DNA of 19,249 nt from JBBRGG01 sp038240875 (GCA_038240875.1 JBBRGG010000036.1:1-19249); one strand, 5' to 3'; shown: positions 8,035 through 15,897, numbered from the stretch's first letter. Program-made: numbers and translations. The notes: generated from the sequence alone by a model not told the origin.

Positions 8035-8147
8035 ACACGTGTTAAGGCGCACGCGATGCCTGCAAGTTGTTTGAACGTTGGTTGAAATATGCAGCAGTCC
8101 TGCACGACAATCGACACACGCGTGTATGCATAAATGAATCTTTATAC

Positions 8148-8175
8148 TTTTACTTTCGAGTAATGTTACTATAAC
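8148..8175 (+). promoter_or_regulatory. Candidate sigma-70-like promoter of the RND operon
   Basis: TATAAC at 8170-8175 is a reasonable -10, with TTTTAC at 8148-8153 as a poor -35 across 16 bases. The inverted repeat AGTAA-TG-TTACT (8159-8170) falls between them and abuts the -10, where a repressor could act. No regulator gene is adjacent. Motif match only. Confidence 0.3.
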
Positions 8176-8249
8176 ACGTTTCATTAGAACAACGATGCGA
8201 CCGCGCGACTTGCAAGATCGCTGAAAGCATCAAGCGGAGCGCGTGCAGC

Positions 8250-9515
8250 ATGTCAACGGTCAAAATGGAAATTCGTTCAATCGCTTGTGATCTCAAGAAC
8301 GCCTTTGGATGGCTGCATACTGCGGCAATGGCAATAAAAATAGCAATGATGCTTGCGATGTGCGTGGCTCATGCAGGCTGCGAGAAAAAGGACCAAGGCC
8401 AAGCTGCGAGTGACGCTCCGCCACCCAATGTTGAATACATCACGGTGATGCCGTCAACGATTCCGATCCAGTACGAGTTTGTTGGCATGACCGAGCCGTC
8501 GAAAGTCATCGAGATACGCGCGCGAGTTTCGGGGTTCTTGATTGCGCGCGGCTTTGAAGAAGGCAAGAGCATCGTGGCTGGCGATCCGCTCTTCCAGATC
8601 GATCCAAGGCCTTACGAAGCGAACCTTGAAATCGTGCGATCAAGGCAGGATCAAGCCAAGTCACGGCTACTTCTTGCGCAGCTCGAAGCAGATCGTTTCG
8701 CAGAAGCCGCCGCCAAGGGAGCAGCAGCCCAGCGCGAGCTGGATCGAACCCAAACCGAACTTGCCGAAGCGAAATCAAGCGTGCGCCTCGCCGATGCCAA
8801 CGTTGCCAAAGCCGAACTTGATCTGTCGTACACCGAGATCAAGTCGCCCGTCACCGGCGTTATCGGTCGAACGCTGCAAGACGAAGGTTCATATCTCGAC
8901 GCAGGCCCGCAAAGCCTGCTTGCCGAGGCTATGCAGATCGATCCGATTTATGTTGTGTTCGCGATCTCCGAGCGAGATTGGCTCAAATGGCGCGATGACG
9001 TCGCGTCGGGCACGATTTTGGGCGATAAGGACAATCCGCCGGTGAAGGTCAAGCTGCTCGATGGCACTACATATTCCGAGACCGGCAGGATGACGTTCTT
9101 TGATACGCGTGTTGATTCACGCACAGGAGCAGCGAGCGCGCGAGCAAGCTTTGCCAACCCCAAGGGTGAACTTAAGCCGGGTCAATTTGTCAAAGTGCAA
9201 ATCGTTGGATGGCAACGCCCAAACTCAATTGTCATTCCCGTACGCGCGGTGCTTCAAAACCCGATGGGCTCGATCGTCATGATCGTTGATGCGTCGAACA
9301 TCGTGCAGACTCGCCCCGTCACGCTCGGGCAATGGCATGGCGATGGTTGGCTGATTCTCAATGGCTTGAAGGCTGGCGATCGCGTTGTCACCGATGGGTT
9401 CATGCACGCACAGCCTGGGATGAAGGTCGCGTTAACGCCGGCGACGGCCTTGGAAACTACGCAAGTCGAAAGCACACGTACAAAAAGCACGCCAGTCAAA
9501 GGGAGCTCCAAGTGA
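8250..9515 (+). CDS. RND efflux periplasmic adaptor subunit (AcrA/MexA type)
   Basis: A 421-residue membrane fusion protein that links the inner-membrane RND pump to an outer-membrane channel. A hydrophobic leader (residues 27-43) ends at C44 in VAHAGC, a lipobox-like site with His at -3 instead of the usual Leu, so lipidation is probable but not certain. VIEIRARVSGFL (about 84) to PLFQIDP is the first lipoyl half. A coiled-coil hairpin rich in Ala, Glu, Gln and Arg follows, then DLSYTEIKSPVTGVIG closes the second lipoyl half. A beta-barrel domain comes next, with ending motifs PGQFVKVQIVG, VIPVRAVLQNPMGSIVMIV and GLKAGDRVVTDG. GGAG at 8236-8239 lies ten bases before the ATG. A start at 8328 (residue 27) would give a more usual leader but has no ribosome site. 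The stop overlaps the pump start. Confidence 0.93.
   Translation: MSTVKMEIRSIACDLKNAFGWLHTAAMAIKIAMMLAMCVAHAGCEKKDQGQAASDAPPPNVEYITVMPSTIPIQYEFVGMTEPSKVIEIRARVSGFLIARGFEEGKSIVAGDPLFQIDPRPYEANLEIVRSRQDQAKSRLLLAQLEADRFAEAAAKGAAAQRELDRTQTELAEAKSSVRLADANVAKAELDLSYTEIKSPVTGVIGRTLQDEGSYLDAGPQSLLAEAMQIDPIYVVFAISERDWLKWRDDVASGTILGDKDNPPVKVKLLDGTTYSETGRMTFFDTRVDSRTGAASARASFANPKGELKPGQFVKVQIVGWQRPNSIVIPVRAVLQNPMGSIVMIVDASNIVQTRPVTLGQWHGDGWLILNGLKAGDRVVTDGFMHAQPGMKVALTPATALETTQVESTRTKSTPVKGSSK
9501..9505 (+). promoter_or_regulatory. Ribosome binding site that sets the RND pump start
   Basis: GGGAG sits inside the adaptor's last codons, six bases before the GTG at 9512. It selects GTG 9512 as the pump start over the in-frame codons further upstream that extend the open frame back to 9332. 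Confidence 0.75.
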
Positions 9516-12500
9516 GTTCCAAGTTTTTCATTGATCGCCCGGTCTTCTCCATTGTCATCAGCATCCTCATCATCCTTGGCGGGCTTGTCAGCATCGTGAG
9601 CCTTCCCATCGCGCGATTCCCCGAGATCGTGCCACCCAGCGTACAAGTCCGCGCGACGTTTCCTGGTGCCGACGCTGAGACGGTTGCACAAGCGGTTGCA
9701 GGACCGATCGAACAACAACTGAGCGGCGCAAAGAAGCTCATCTACTTTTCCTCACAGTCCGCCAACGATGGCTCAACAAAGCTGACCGCGACCTTTGATA
9801 TCGGCACCGATCAAGATATCGCTGCGGTCGATGTGCAAAATCGCTTGTCCATCGCTTCACCTCGCCTGCCTCAGGATGTAGTAAGGCAAGGTATACTCGT
9901 GAGCAAAACCAGCACCAACCTGGTGTGTGTGATTGCGCTCCAGAGCAAAGATCGCTCGCAAGACGATGTGGCACTTTCAAACTTCGCCACCATCAACGTT
10001 ATCGACGCGCTCAAGCGCGTGCCCGGCGCGGGCGATGTGCAGGTCTTTGGTGCCAAGGATTATGCGATGCGGATCTGGGTTGATCCCGATCGGTTGACGC
10101 AGCGCAACCTGACTGTCGGCGATATCGCCGCAGCGGTCCGCGAACAAAACGCAATCTTCGCCGCAGGACGAATCGGCCAACGACCCAACGAAGGCGGGAC
10201 CGAACTAACGATCCCCGTGCTCACCAAAGGCCGCCTCAGCGAGCCCGCCGAGTTTGAGAACATCATCATCCGCGCTAACCCGGATGGCACGATTCTGCGC
10301 CTAAAAGACGTCGCTCGTGTTGGGCTGGGCTCGCAGTCGTACGACCTCTTTGGTCGCCTCGATGGCAAGCCTACCACGCTTATTTTGGTCTATCTCCAGA
10401 GTGGCGCGAACGCTATTGATCTTTTCGCCAACATCAAAAAAACGATGGACGAACTCAAGCCCGGCTTTCCCGAGGGCGTCGAATGGAGCATTCCCTACGA
10501 AACCGTTTCCTTCATCACGGTCTCAATCGAAGAAGTAATCATCACACTTATCGAAGCGATCGTCCTCGTTCTCATCGTTGTCTTCTTCTTCCTGCAGAAT
10601 TGGCGAGCAACGCTCATCCCGCTGCTCGCGGTCCCGGTCTCGATCATTGGCACCTTCGCGGGTATGCTCGCGCTTGGCTTTTCCATCAACACGTTGACAC
10701 TCTTCGGCCTTGTTCTCGCCATCGGCATCGTCGTTGATGACGCAATCGTCGTGGTTGAAAACGTTGAGCGCATCATGCACGACGAGCACCTCTCGCCACG
10801 CGATGCCACGATCAAGGCGATGTCGCAGGTCACTGGCCCGGTTATCGCCATCGTGCTCGTGCTCTCGGCGGTCTTCCTGCCTGTTGCATTCCTGGGTGGG
10901 CTTACAGGCGAGCTCTATCGCCAGTTCGCGGTCACGATTGCGGTCTCGGTCGCGATCTCGGGGCTGGTCGCGTTGACTCTTTCGCCAGCGCTGTGCCGAC
11001 TGCTGCTCAAGTCGCCACACGATCACACGCCTTCCAAAGCTTCCAAGCTCATCAACAAGATCCTCTTTGGCTGGTTCAACTGGACGTTTGATCGGCTCAC
11101 GCGTGGCTACACCAGCGTGGTACGCGTCGCAATTCGCGGCGCACTGATCACCGTCCTTCTCTTTGGCGGGCTCTGCTACATCACCTTCGATCTCTTCAAG
11201 CGCGTGCCAGGCGGGTTTATTCCCGACGAAGACCAGGGGTACGTCATTGCCGCCACATATCTGCCTGATGGAGCGAGCCTTGATCGCACAGACGCTGTTG
11301 TGCTCGATGTCGAGGCACACTTTCTCGCGGACCCAGCCGTGGCGAACACGGTGTCGCTAGGCGGGCTTGATCTCTTTTCGGGCTCTGTCAACAGCACGTC
11401 CGCCGCAGTAACGTTCGCGCGATTGAAGCCTTGGAGCGAGCGTGGTGGCGCGGGGTTGCACGCGCGCGACGTCATCGGGCGAGCGTGGGGCGCGTTTAGC
11501 CCGCGTTCCGATTCGATGATTATCACGGTGAACCCGCCTTCGATCCAAGGCTTGGGCCAGCGTGCGGGCTTTGAGATGCAGTTGCAAGCTCGTAGCGGGC
11601 AAGACGTGCGCGAGCTTGCGCGCGTAGCCGATGCGTTCATTGCCCAGGCCAACAAGCGGCCTGAGATGGCGGAGCTAACTTCAACGCTGCGCGTCACACA
11701 GCCACAGTTGTATGTCAATCTTGATCGTGATCGTGCCAAGGCCGCGGGCGTTCCGATTGATCGCGTCTTTGAAGCTCTTCAAGCGAACCTGGGCCAGTTG
11801 TATGTGAATGACTTTGATAAATCTGGCCGTGTGTGGCGTGTGCAGATCCAAGCCGAGCCCAACTTTCGCAAGACCCCGCAAGACGTTGGCAACATCCACG
11901 TACGCAACAACACCGGCGATATGATCATGCTTTCAGGGCTGCTCGATGTAAAGAATCAGGCCGGTCCCAACGTCGTCTCACATTTCAATGGCTTTCCCAG
12001 CGCGCAGATCACTGGTGCACCCAAGCCCGGCTATTCAACAGGCCAAGCGATGGAAGCAATCGTTGAATTGTCCAAAACGTTGCCGCCGGGCTATGGCTTT
12101 GAATGGTCTGGCGCTTCGTATCAAGAAGTCAAAGCTGGAAACGCGGCCCCGATGGTCATCGCGTTTGGCTTGTTAGTGGTTTTCTTGGTGTTGGCTGCCC
12201 AGTACGAGAGCTTCACGCTACCTGTGGCGGTTTTGCTCGCGGTGCCTTTAGGGATCTTGGGCGCGTTGATCGCGGTCAAGTTTCGCGGGCTTGATCGAGA
12301 CATCTACTTTCAGGTTGGCTTGCTCACGTTAATTGGCCTCTCGGCAAAGAACGCGATTCTTATCGTTGAGTTTTCTGCCCAGTTGCACAAAGAAGGCAAG
12401 CCCTTGCGCGAAGCGGCGATCGAAGCCGCGAGGCTTCGCTTGCGACCGATCCTAATGACGAGCCTTGCGTTCATCCTGGGCGTATTGCCTTTGGTGATTG

Positions 12501-12730
12501 CAAAGGGCGCAGGAGCCGCAGGCCGAAACTCCATCGGTACCGGGATCATGGGCGGCATGATCGCGGCCACAGTGCTGGCGATCTTCTTCGTGCCGGTCTT
12601 CTATGTGCTCGTTCAATGGGTGAGTGAGCGATTCACCGGTCCGCCTCAGCCAATTTCACCCGACCAAGCAGGGCTCCAATCGACAGCGGCCAAGCCAACC
12701 CTCGCGACAAACGCAGATCAACACGAGTAA
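9512..12730 (+). CDS. RND efflux pump permease, HAE1/AcrB family
   Basis: A 1072-residue proton-driven inner-membrane pump, close to AcrB in length. The start VSSKFFIDRPVFSIVISI is the usual RND beginning. The proton-relay acids lie in GIVVDDAIVVVENVE as D409 and D410 (AcrB D407/D408), and the matching lysine is K946 in GLSAKNAILIVEF (AcrB K940). Other marks are GGFIPDEDQGYV between the two halves, DVQNRL in the first periplasmic loop, a first six-helix repeat end near SPALC, and RLRPILMTSLAFILGVLPL near the C-terminus. The open frame extends upstream to 9332, but that part overlaps the adaptor and is not RND-like. GTG at 9512 shares GTGA with the adaptor stop, so the two are translationally coupled. 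No TolC-type gene follows, so the complex must borrow a channel. The substrate is unknown. Confidence 0.95.
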   Translation: MSSKFFIDRPVFSIVISILIILGGLVSIVSLPIARFPEIVPPSVQVRATFPGADAETVAQAVAGPIEQQLSGAKKLIYFSSQSANDGSTKLTATFDIGTDQDIAAVDVQNRLSIASPRLPQDVVRQGILVSKTSTNLVCVIALQSKDRSQDDVALSNFATINVIDALKRVPGAGDVQVFGAKDYAMRIWVDPDRLTQRNLTVGDIAAAVREQNAIFAAGRIGQRPNEGGTELTIPVLTKGRLSEPAEFENIIIRANPDGTILRLKDVARVGLGSQSYDLFGRLDGKPTTLILVYLQSGANAIDLFANIKKTMDELKPGFPEGVEWSIPYETVSFITVSIEEVIITLIEAIVLVLIVVFFFLQNWRATLIPLLAVPVSIIGTFAGMLALGFSINTLTLFGLVLAIGIVVDDAIVVVENVERIMHDEHLSPRDATIKAMSQVTGPVIAIVLVLSAVFLPVAFLGGLTGELYRQFAVTIAVSVAISGLVALTLSPALCRLLLKSPHDHTPSKASKLINKILFGWFNWTFDRLTRGYTSVVRVAIRGALITVLLFGGLCYITFDLFKRVPGGFIPDEDQGYVIAATYLPDGASLDRTDAVVLDVEAHFLADPAVANTVSLGGLDLFSGSVNSTSAAVTFARLKPWSERGGAGLHARDVIGRAWGAFSPRSDSMIITVNPPSIQGLGQRAGFEMQLQARSGQDVRELARVADAFIAQANKRPEMAELTSTLRVTQPQLYVNLDRDRAKAAGVPIDRVFEALQANLGQLYVNDFDKSGRVWRVQIQAEPNFRKTPQDVGNIHVRNNTGDMIMLSGLLDVKNQAGPNVVSHFNGFPSAQITGAPKPGYSTGQAMEAIVELSKTLPPGYGFEWSGASYQEVKAGNAAPMVIAFGLLVVFLVLAAQYESFTLPVAVLLAVPLGILGALIAVKFRGLDRDIYFQVGLLTLIGLSAKNAILIVEFSAQLHKEGKPLREAAIEAARLRLRPILMTSLAFILGVLPLVIAKGAGAAGRNSIGTGIMGGMIAATVLAIFFVPVFYVLVQWVSERFTGPPQPISPDQAGLQSTAAKPTLATNADQHE

Positions 12731-12764
12731 ATGGCGTGTTTGTTAAGGAAACGCTAAGACTATT

Positions 12765-12804
12765 TAGATTGCGCTAGCAATATGTAGATTCTGCTAATGA
12801 TACA
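12765..12804 (+). repeat. Two imperfect 20-bp direct repeats upstream of the pseudopilin gene
   Basis: TAGATTGCGCTAGCAATATG (12765-12784) and TAGATTCTGCTAATGATACA (12785-12804) share the pattern TAGATT-n2-GCTA, exactly 20 bp apart, about two helical turns. They lie 60-100 bp before the ATG at 12866. A regulator binding site is possible; this is inference from spacing. Confidence 0.4.
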
Positions 12805-12852
12805 AGTGGCAATCGAGAGATCTTAATAATTTGCATAGGCTTTGGCCCCAAC

Positions 12853-12858
12853 AAGGAG
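12853..12858 (+). promoter_or_regulatory. Ribosome binding site of the pseudopilin gene
   Basis: AAGGAG is followed by seven bases and then ATG at 12866. It is a near-ideal Shine-Dalgarno and selects this start over an upstream in-frame TTG at 12842. Confidence 0.8.
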
Positions 12859-12865
12859 CCCCAGT

Positions 12866-13873
12866 ATGGCCAGCGCCTGGTGTAAAGCCGCATCGCATCG
12901 CGGATTCACTCTCATCGAACTGCTCGTCGTCATCGCAATCATCGCGCTGCTGATTGGCATCTTGCTACCTTCACTTGGCGGCGCGCGCGAGCTTGCTCGT
13001 CAAACTCGCTGCGCTTCAAACCTGCGCCAGATGGGCATCGGCGCGACGACGTACGCCGCCGACAGCCGTGGCTTTTATTCCTCGGGCCGATTCGACAACC
13101 GTAACAACAGCGGCCCCGGCCCCATCAATGAACGCGGCTGGCTCGCCGACCAAGTCAATGGCGGGTACACCGTCCCCGGCCAACTCCTTTGTTCAACAAG
13201 CCCCGGCCAATTTACCCAATCCATGCGCATGGCTCGCCTTTCGGACCGCCCCGCACGATCATATTCCCTGGCCGAACGCGACGAACTCGTTCGCCAAGGC
13301 TTTAACACCAATTACACCATGTCTTGGTACATGGCGTACACCGGCTTCAAAAATCCTGCCGACGACAACAACGATCCGCAGCGCAATCAGTGGGCCATCG
13401 GCCCACTCAATGAAAGCCGAATCACTGGGACCAGCCCGAATTACGTACCCCTCTTCGCCGATGGCCGCGTCGAAGACAGCCCCGCTGGCGGCATCGCCAC
13501 CGAACTTGTTGATGGCAAAAACCTTCGTTACGTCAAGGACCTCACCGACGGGCCCGTTGGCCAAGTCGCTGACGGTACCTGGGGTCGCCAGAAGTATTCT
13601 GACTTTGGTCCAGGCCACGGCAAAGCACCCGGCGGCAAGGTTAACAACTCTGCGGGAGGTTCGGCGAATCGCAAAGAACATGACAAGTACTACGGCAACT
13701 TTCTTTTCGCCGACGGCCATGTTGAAACAATCGCCGACTCCAATCGTGATGGCGAATACGGCTGGCTCTCAGGTAGCTCGCCCGCTGCCGACGCCGCCTA
13801 CGACGACGACATCGAAGGCAAGGTCTTTGGTGGACTTTTGAGCAGTGGCCGCTTCTGGCGACCAGCACCCTGA
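12866..13873 (+). CDS. Prepilin-type (type II secretion pseudopilin-like) exported protein
   Basis: A 335-residue protein with a short basic leader (MASAWCKAASHRG) cut before F14 by prepilin peptidase in HRGFTLIELLVVIAIIALLIG; E18 is the conserved Glu at mature position 5. The hydrophobic helix (14-37) is followed by LPSLGGARELARQTRCASNLRQMG, the standard continuation in planctomycete pseudopilin-like paralogues. The large C-terminal part ends with HDKYYGNFLFADGHVETIAD, the prepilin-processing-associated His/Asp-Gly signature. Here ten residues separate His and Asp-Gly rather than the nine in the family name. A second, similar LFADGRVED occurs in the middle. These proteins are very numerous in planctomycetes; whether they build a pilus or pseudopilus or act as surface proteins is unclear. 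It stands alone, 135 bp after the pump gene, with its own ribosome site. Confidence 0.9.
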   Translation: MASAWCKAASHRGFTLIELLVVIAIIALLIGILLPSLGGARELARQTRCASNLRQMGIGATTYAADSRGFYSSGRFDNRNNSGPGPINERGWLADQVNGGYTVPGQLLCSTSPGQFTQSMRMARLSDRPARSYSLAERDELVRQGFNTNYTMSWYMAYTGFKNPADDNNDPQRNQWAIGPLNESRITGTSPNYVPLFADGRVEDSPAGGIATELVDGKNLRYVKDLTDGPVGQVADGTWGRQKYSDFGPGHGKAPGGKVNNSAGGSANRKEHDKYYGNFLFADGHVETIADSNRDGEYGWLSGSSPAADAAYDDDIEGKVFGGLLSSGRFWRPAP

Positions 13874-13879
13874 TTTGCT

Positions 13880-13939
13880 TTCATATTAGAACTACCATAA
13901 TACTAAAACATAGCTAATATAATACTAACGTTCATATTA
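13880..13939 (+). repeat. Interleaved short direct repeats in an AT-rich spacer
   Basis: TTCATATTA occurs at 13880-13888 and 13931-13939, and ATAATACTAA at 13897-13906 and 13919-13928 (22 bp apart). The spacer after the pseudopilin gene is strikingly AT-rich compared with the genes on both sides and leads into the 13947-13978 hairpin. It may be the promoter region of the following secreted-protein gene. Confidence 0.5.
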
Positions 13940-13946
13940 ATATTCA

Positions 13947-13978
13947 TTACATCGAGTGTGGAGAGACACTCGATGTAA
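13947..13978. terminator. Perfect 13-bp hairpin after the pseudopilin gene (terminator-like or regulatory)
   Basis: TTACATCGAGTGT (13947-13959) pairs perfectly with ACACTCGATGTAA (13966-13978) around a six-base GGAGAG loop. There is no T-run behind it on the plus strand, so it is not a classical terminator. A mRNA 3'-end stabiliser, a weak terminator, or an operator for the next gene, 86 bp downstream, are alternatives. The purine loop resembles a Shine-Dalgarno but no start codon follows at a usable distance. Confidence 0.55.
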
Positions 13979-14052
13979 CAAACTCAACTGCACGTGCAAT
14001 TGAGAATCAGCCTCTGTGTTCATATCTGTTCGTATGCACACCGATGTTTTTC

Positions 14053-14059
14053 AGGAGAG
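14053..14059 (+). promoter_or_regulatory. Ribosome binding site of the lamin-tail/dockerin-like protein gene
   Basis: AGGAGAG lies five bases before ATG 14065. It fixes the start there rather than at the ATG at 14044, which lies upstream of the site. Confidence 0.75.
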
Positions 14060-14064
14060 AGATC

Positions 14065-15792
14065 ATGCCTGCTTCCCACCATATTCGTCTTGCCAGCCTT
14101 TGTGCTGGCATCTGCGTCGCCGCAACCCTCGCCAACGCGCAAGTCGTTATTAACGAGGTGTATTCCAATCCGCCCGGCAGCGGCTCCGTCGATGATCGCT
14201 GGGAATACGTCGAGATATACGGCCCCGCTGGCATGAACCTCACCGGCTGGGCCATAAGCGTTAATTCTGGTGGCCAGGATCCCGACGGCAACAACATTCC
14301 CGGTCCCCTCGCCACCGGCACCTCTGGTGAAGAACTGTCCGAGATCGACGAAGCCTGGTCACTTGATGGCCTCACCATCGGCGCTAACGGCTTGCTCTGC
14401 CTTTACAACAGCGCGGGCTCCAGCCTCCAGCTTGCGCAGTTCAACGCCCAAACCACCCGCCGTACCTTCGCCGCTTCGCACATTCCAACCACCGACACCG
14501 CAGGCCGAATCATCAACGATGGCTCAGTCACCTACTCTCTTGTTCGTCGTCGCCCCTTCCACGCCCTCAACACCGCTGGCGTCTCTCTTTACGACGGCCA
14601 GCTCGCCACCTCACTCCCCGTCGGCGTCAACTTCCCCTCCACCGTTCGCTACTCCTTCCGTAAAGACGCGGGCATCGACGTAAACTTTGACGGCCGCTTC
14701 GACCTCAATGGCATCGGCTTCTTCGTTGATTCAGGCATCCCATTCCCCGCGGAAACGCCACTGAACAGCGAAGCCGGCATTGCCCCAGACCCAATCGCCA
14801 CTGTCGAACCTCTTCAGGTCGTTGACGACCTCGCCGTCTCGCACTTGGGCGGCAAGGAATACACCCGCAGCCAGCAGCAGGAAATCTCCGAGACCCCAAG
14901 CTTCAACCCCGACGCCCTTTCCCGCATCTTTTACTTCGGGTCTAACCCCGCGCGAGGCTCCATCTTCTCCGCAGGCGTCATGATCCCCACCCGCACCGCC
15001 GACGAAGAATTCATCTATGGCGACATCGGCTCGGTCGCCAACAACGACTACTCCGACCCTTCCATTTCTCCTGTTCCTCCCGCGCCACCCAAAGGCCCAA
15101 CCGATCAGAACGGCCCAACCTACAACGCCGCAGGAGTCCTTGATCCCCAAGGAACCTTCCTCTTAAACGACATCAACGTCACTGCATTCAACGTCACGCC
15201 AGGCAACTTCAACGACGTTAACTCCAGCGGTCAGGGAGGTATCAACATCACCCAGTTCCGCTTCCTTGGTGGCGACTTCAACTTCGATGGCGTAGTCAAC
15301 TGCGACGACAAGGCTCTTATCGAGATCGCTTCCTCCGAATCCTGGTCGCTTGACATGACCGAAACCAAGGTTCGTGAAAACGGCACCGTTGCTACCGCCG
15401 ACGACGTGCAATACTCCGGCTTTCGTTTCCAAGGCCGCGAATTCAATGGCGTCCTCGCCATGATTCGCATGAACCTTCTGGATGGCTCGACCGGCGAATG
15501 GACCAGCGCGCAAGTTATCCAGTCTGGCGCAATCGTCGCCTGGGGTGGCGTTGTCACCACGGCTGATCTTGCCGCGTTTAATGCACTCTTCCCCACACTC
15601 GATTGTGCTCCCGCGTGCCCCGCGTGCCCCGCCGACTACCACCAAGATGGCGGCGTGACAGGCGACGATATCGCGGCCTTCTTTGCTGATTTCGAAGCCG
15701 GCTCAGGTTGTGCAGACACCAACGTCGACGGCGGCATCACCGGCGACGACATCGCCAGCTTCTTCTCCGTCTTCGAAACTGGCGGCTGCTAA
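14065..15792 (+). CDS. Secreted lamin-tail-like protein with C-terminal dockerin-like repeats
   Basis: A 575-residue exported protein of unknown function. Signal peptide: hydrophobic core about residues 9-22, with probable cleavage TLANA|QV after residue 25. VVINEVYSNPPG, then WEYVEIYGPAGMNLTGWAIS (46-65), match the start of lamin-tail domains, which are beta-sandwich modules common in secreted bacterial proteins. The middle shows no clear family. DFNFDGVVNCDD (404-415) resembles a calcium-binding dockerin/EF-hand loop. The end has two repeats 27 residues apart, DYHQDGGVTGDDIAAFF (from 524) and DTNVDGGITGDDIASFF (from 551), bracketed by cysteines in CPACPAD and a final GGC. This end is typical of Phycisphaerae secreted proteins. 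It may act as a sorting, anchoring or calcium-binding tag; that is inference. The gene has its own terminator. Confidence 0.82.
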   Translation: MPASHHIRLASLCAGICVAATLANAQVVINEVYSNPPGSGSVDDRWEYVEIYGPAGMNLTGWAISVNSGGQDPDGNNIPGPLATGTSGEELSEIDEAWSLDGLTIGANGLLCLYNSAGSSLQLAQFNAQTTRRTFAASHIPTTDTAGRIINDGSVTYSLVRRRPFHALNTAGVSLYDGQLATSLPVGVNFPSTVRYSFRKDAGIDVNFDGRFDLNGIGFFVDSGIPFPAETPLNSEAGIAPDPIATVEPLQVVDDLAVSHLGGKEYTRSQQQEISETPSFNPDALSRIFYFGSNPARGSIFSAGVMIPTRTADEEFIYGDIGSVANNDYSDPSISPVPPAPPKGPTDQNGPTYNAAGVLDPQGTFLLNDINVTAFNVTPGNFNDVNSSGQGGINITQFRFLGGDFNFDGVVNCDDKALIEIASSESWSLDMTETKVRENGTVATADDVQYSGFRFQGREFNGVLAMIRMNLLDGSTGEWTSAQVIQSGAIVAWGGVVTTADLAAFNALFPTLDCAPACPACPADYHQDGGVTGDDIAAFFADFEAGSGCADTNVDGGITGDDIASFFSVFETGGC

Positions 15793-15861
15793 GCACGCAA
15801 TCTTGATACGGTCCAAACCTTTCAATCTAAACTAATCTTCAACAATACAGGTACCAACAAA

Positions 15862-15897
15862 GACGCCGGGGCTCCACAGCCTCGGCGTCCTTTAATA
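15862..15897 (+). terminator. Strong rho-independent terminator after the lamin-tail/dockerin-like gene
   Basis: GACGCCGGGGCT (15862-15873) pairs with AGCCTCGGCGTC (15878-15889) as a 12-pair stem with one G-U pair and a CCAC loop, followed by CTTTAATA. It ends transcription about 70 bp after the stop at 15792. Confidence 0.8.

Larger units (their letters stand above)
7903..8249. other. Spacer between the GH56-like gene and the RND efflux operon
   Basis: No gene is seen. A 15-bp odd palindrome (ATGATTC-A-GAATCAT, 7902-7916) overlaps the stop codon, and a hairpin terminator lies at 8000-8034. Short palindromes ACACGTGT (8035-8042), ACACGCGTGT (8116-8125) and TATGCATA (8125-8132) follow, then AGTAA-TG-TTACT (8159-8170) next to a possible -10. 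The second half is AT-rich and is the likely promoter and operator region of the efflux operon. Confidence 0.6.

Noticed and set aside
10523..11320. 265-residue open frame on the minus strand
   Set aside because: It lies wholly antisense to the RND pump, whose TM4 and inter-repeat motifs are intact here. Its Arg/Glu/Asp-rich composition is typical of a shadow frame.
13947..13978. Possible insertion-sequence terminal inverted repeat
   Set aside because: The two arms are only six bases apart with no transposase or target-site duplication, so it is a hairpin, not an element end.
15606..15640. CPACPACPAD read as a possible heme or metal-binding CxxC motif
   Set aside because: It lacks CxxCH and lies directly before dockerin-like repeats, where such Cys-Pro residues are usual in this protein type. 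A disulfide with the terminal cysteine is more likely.
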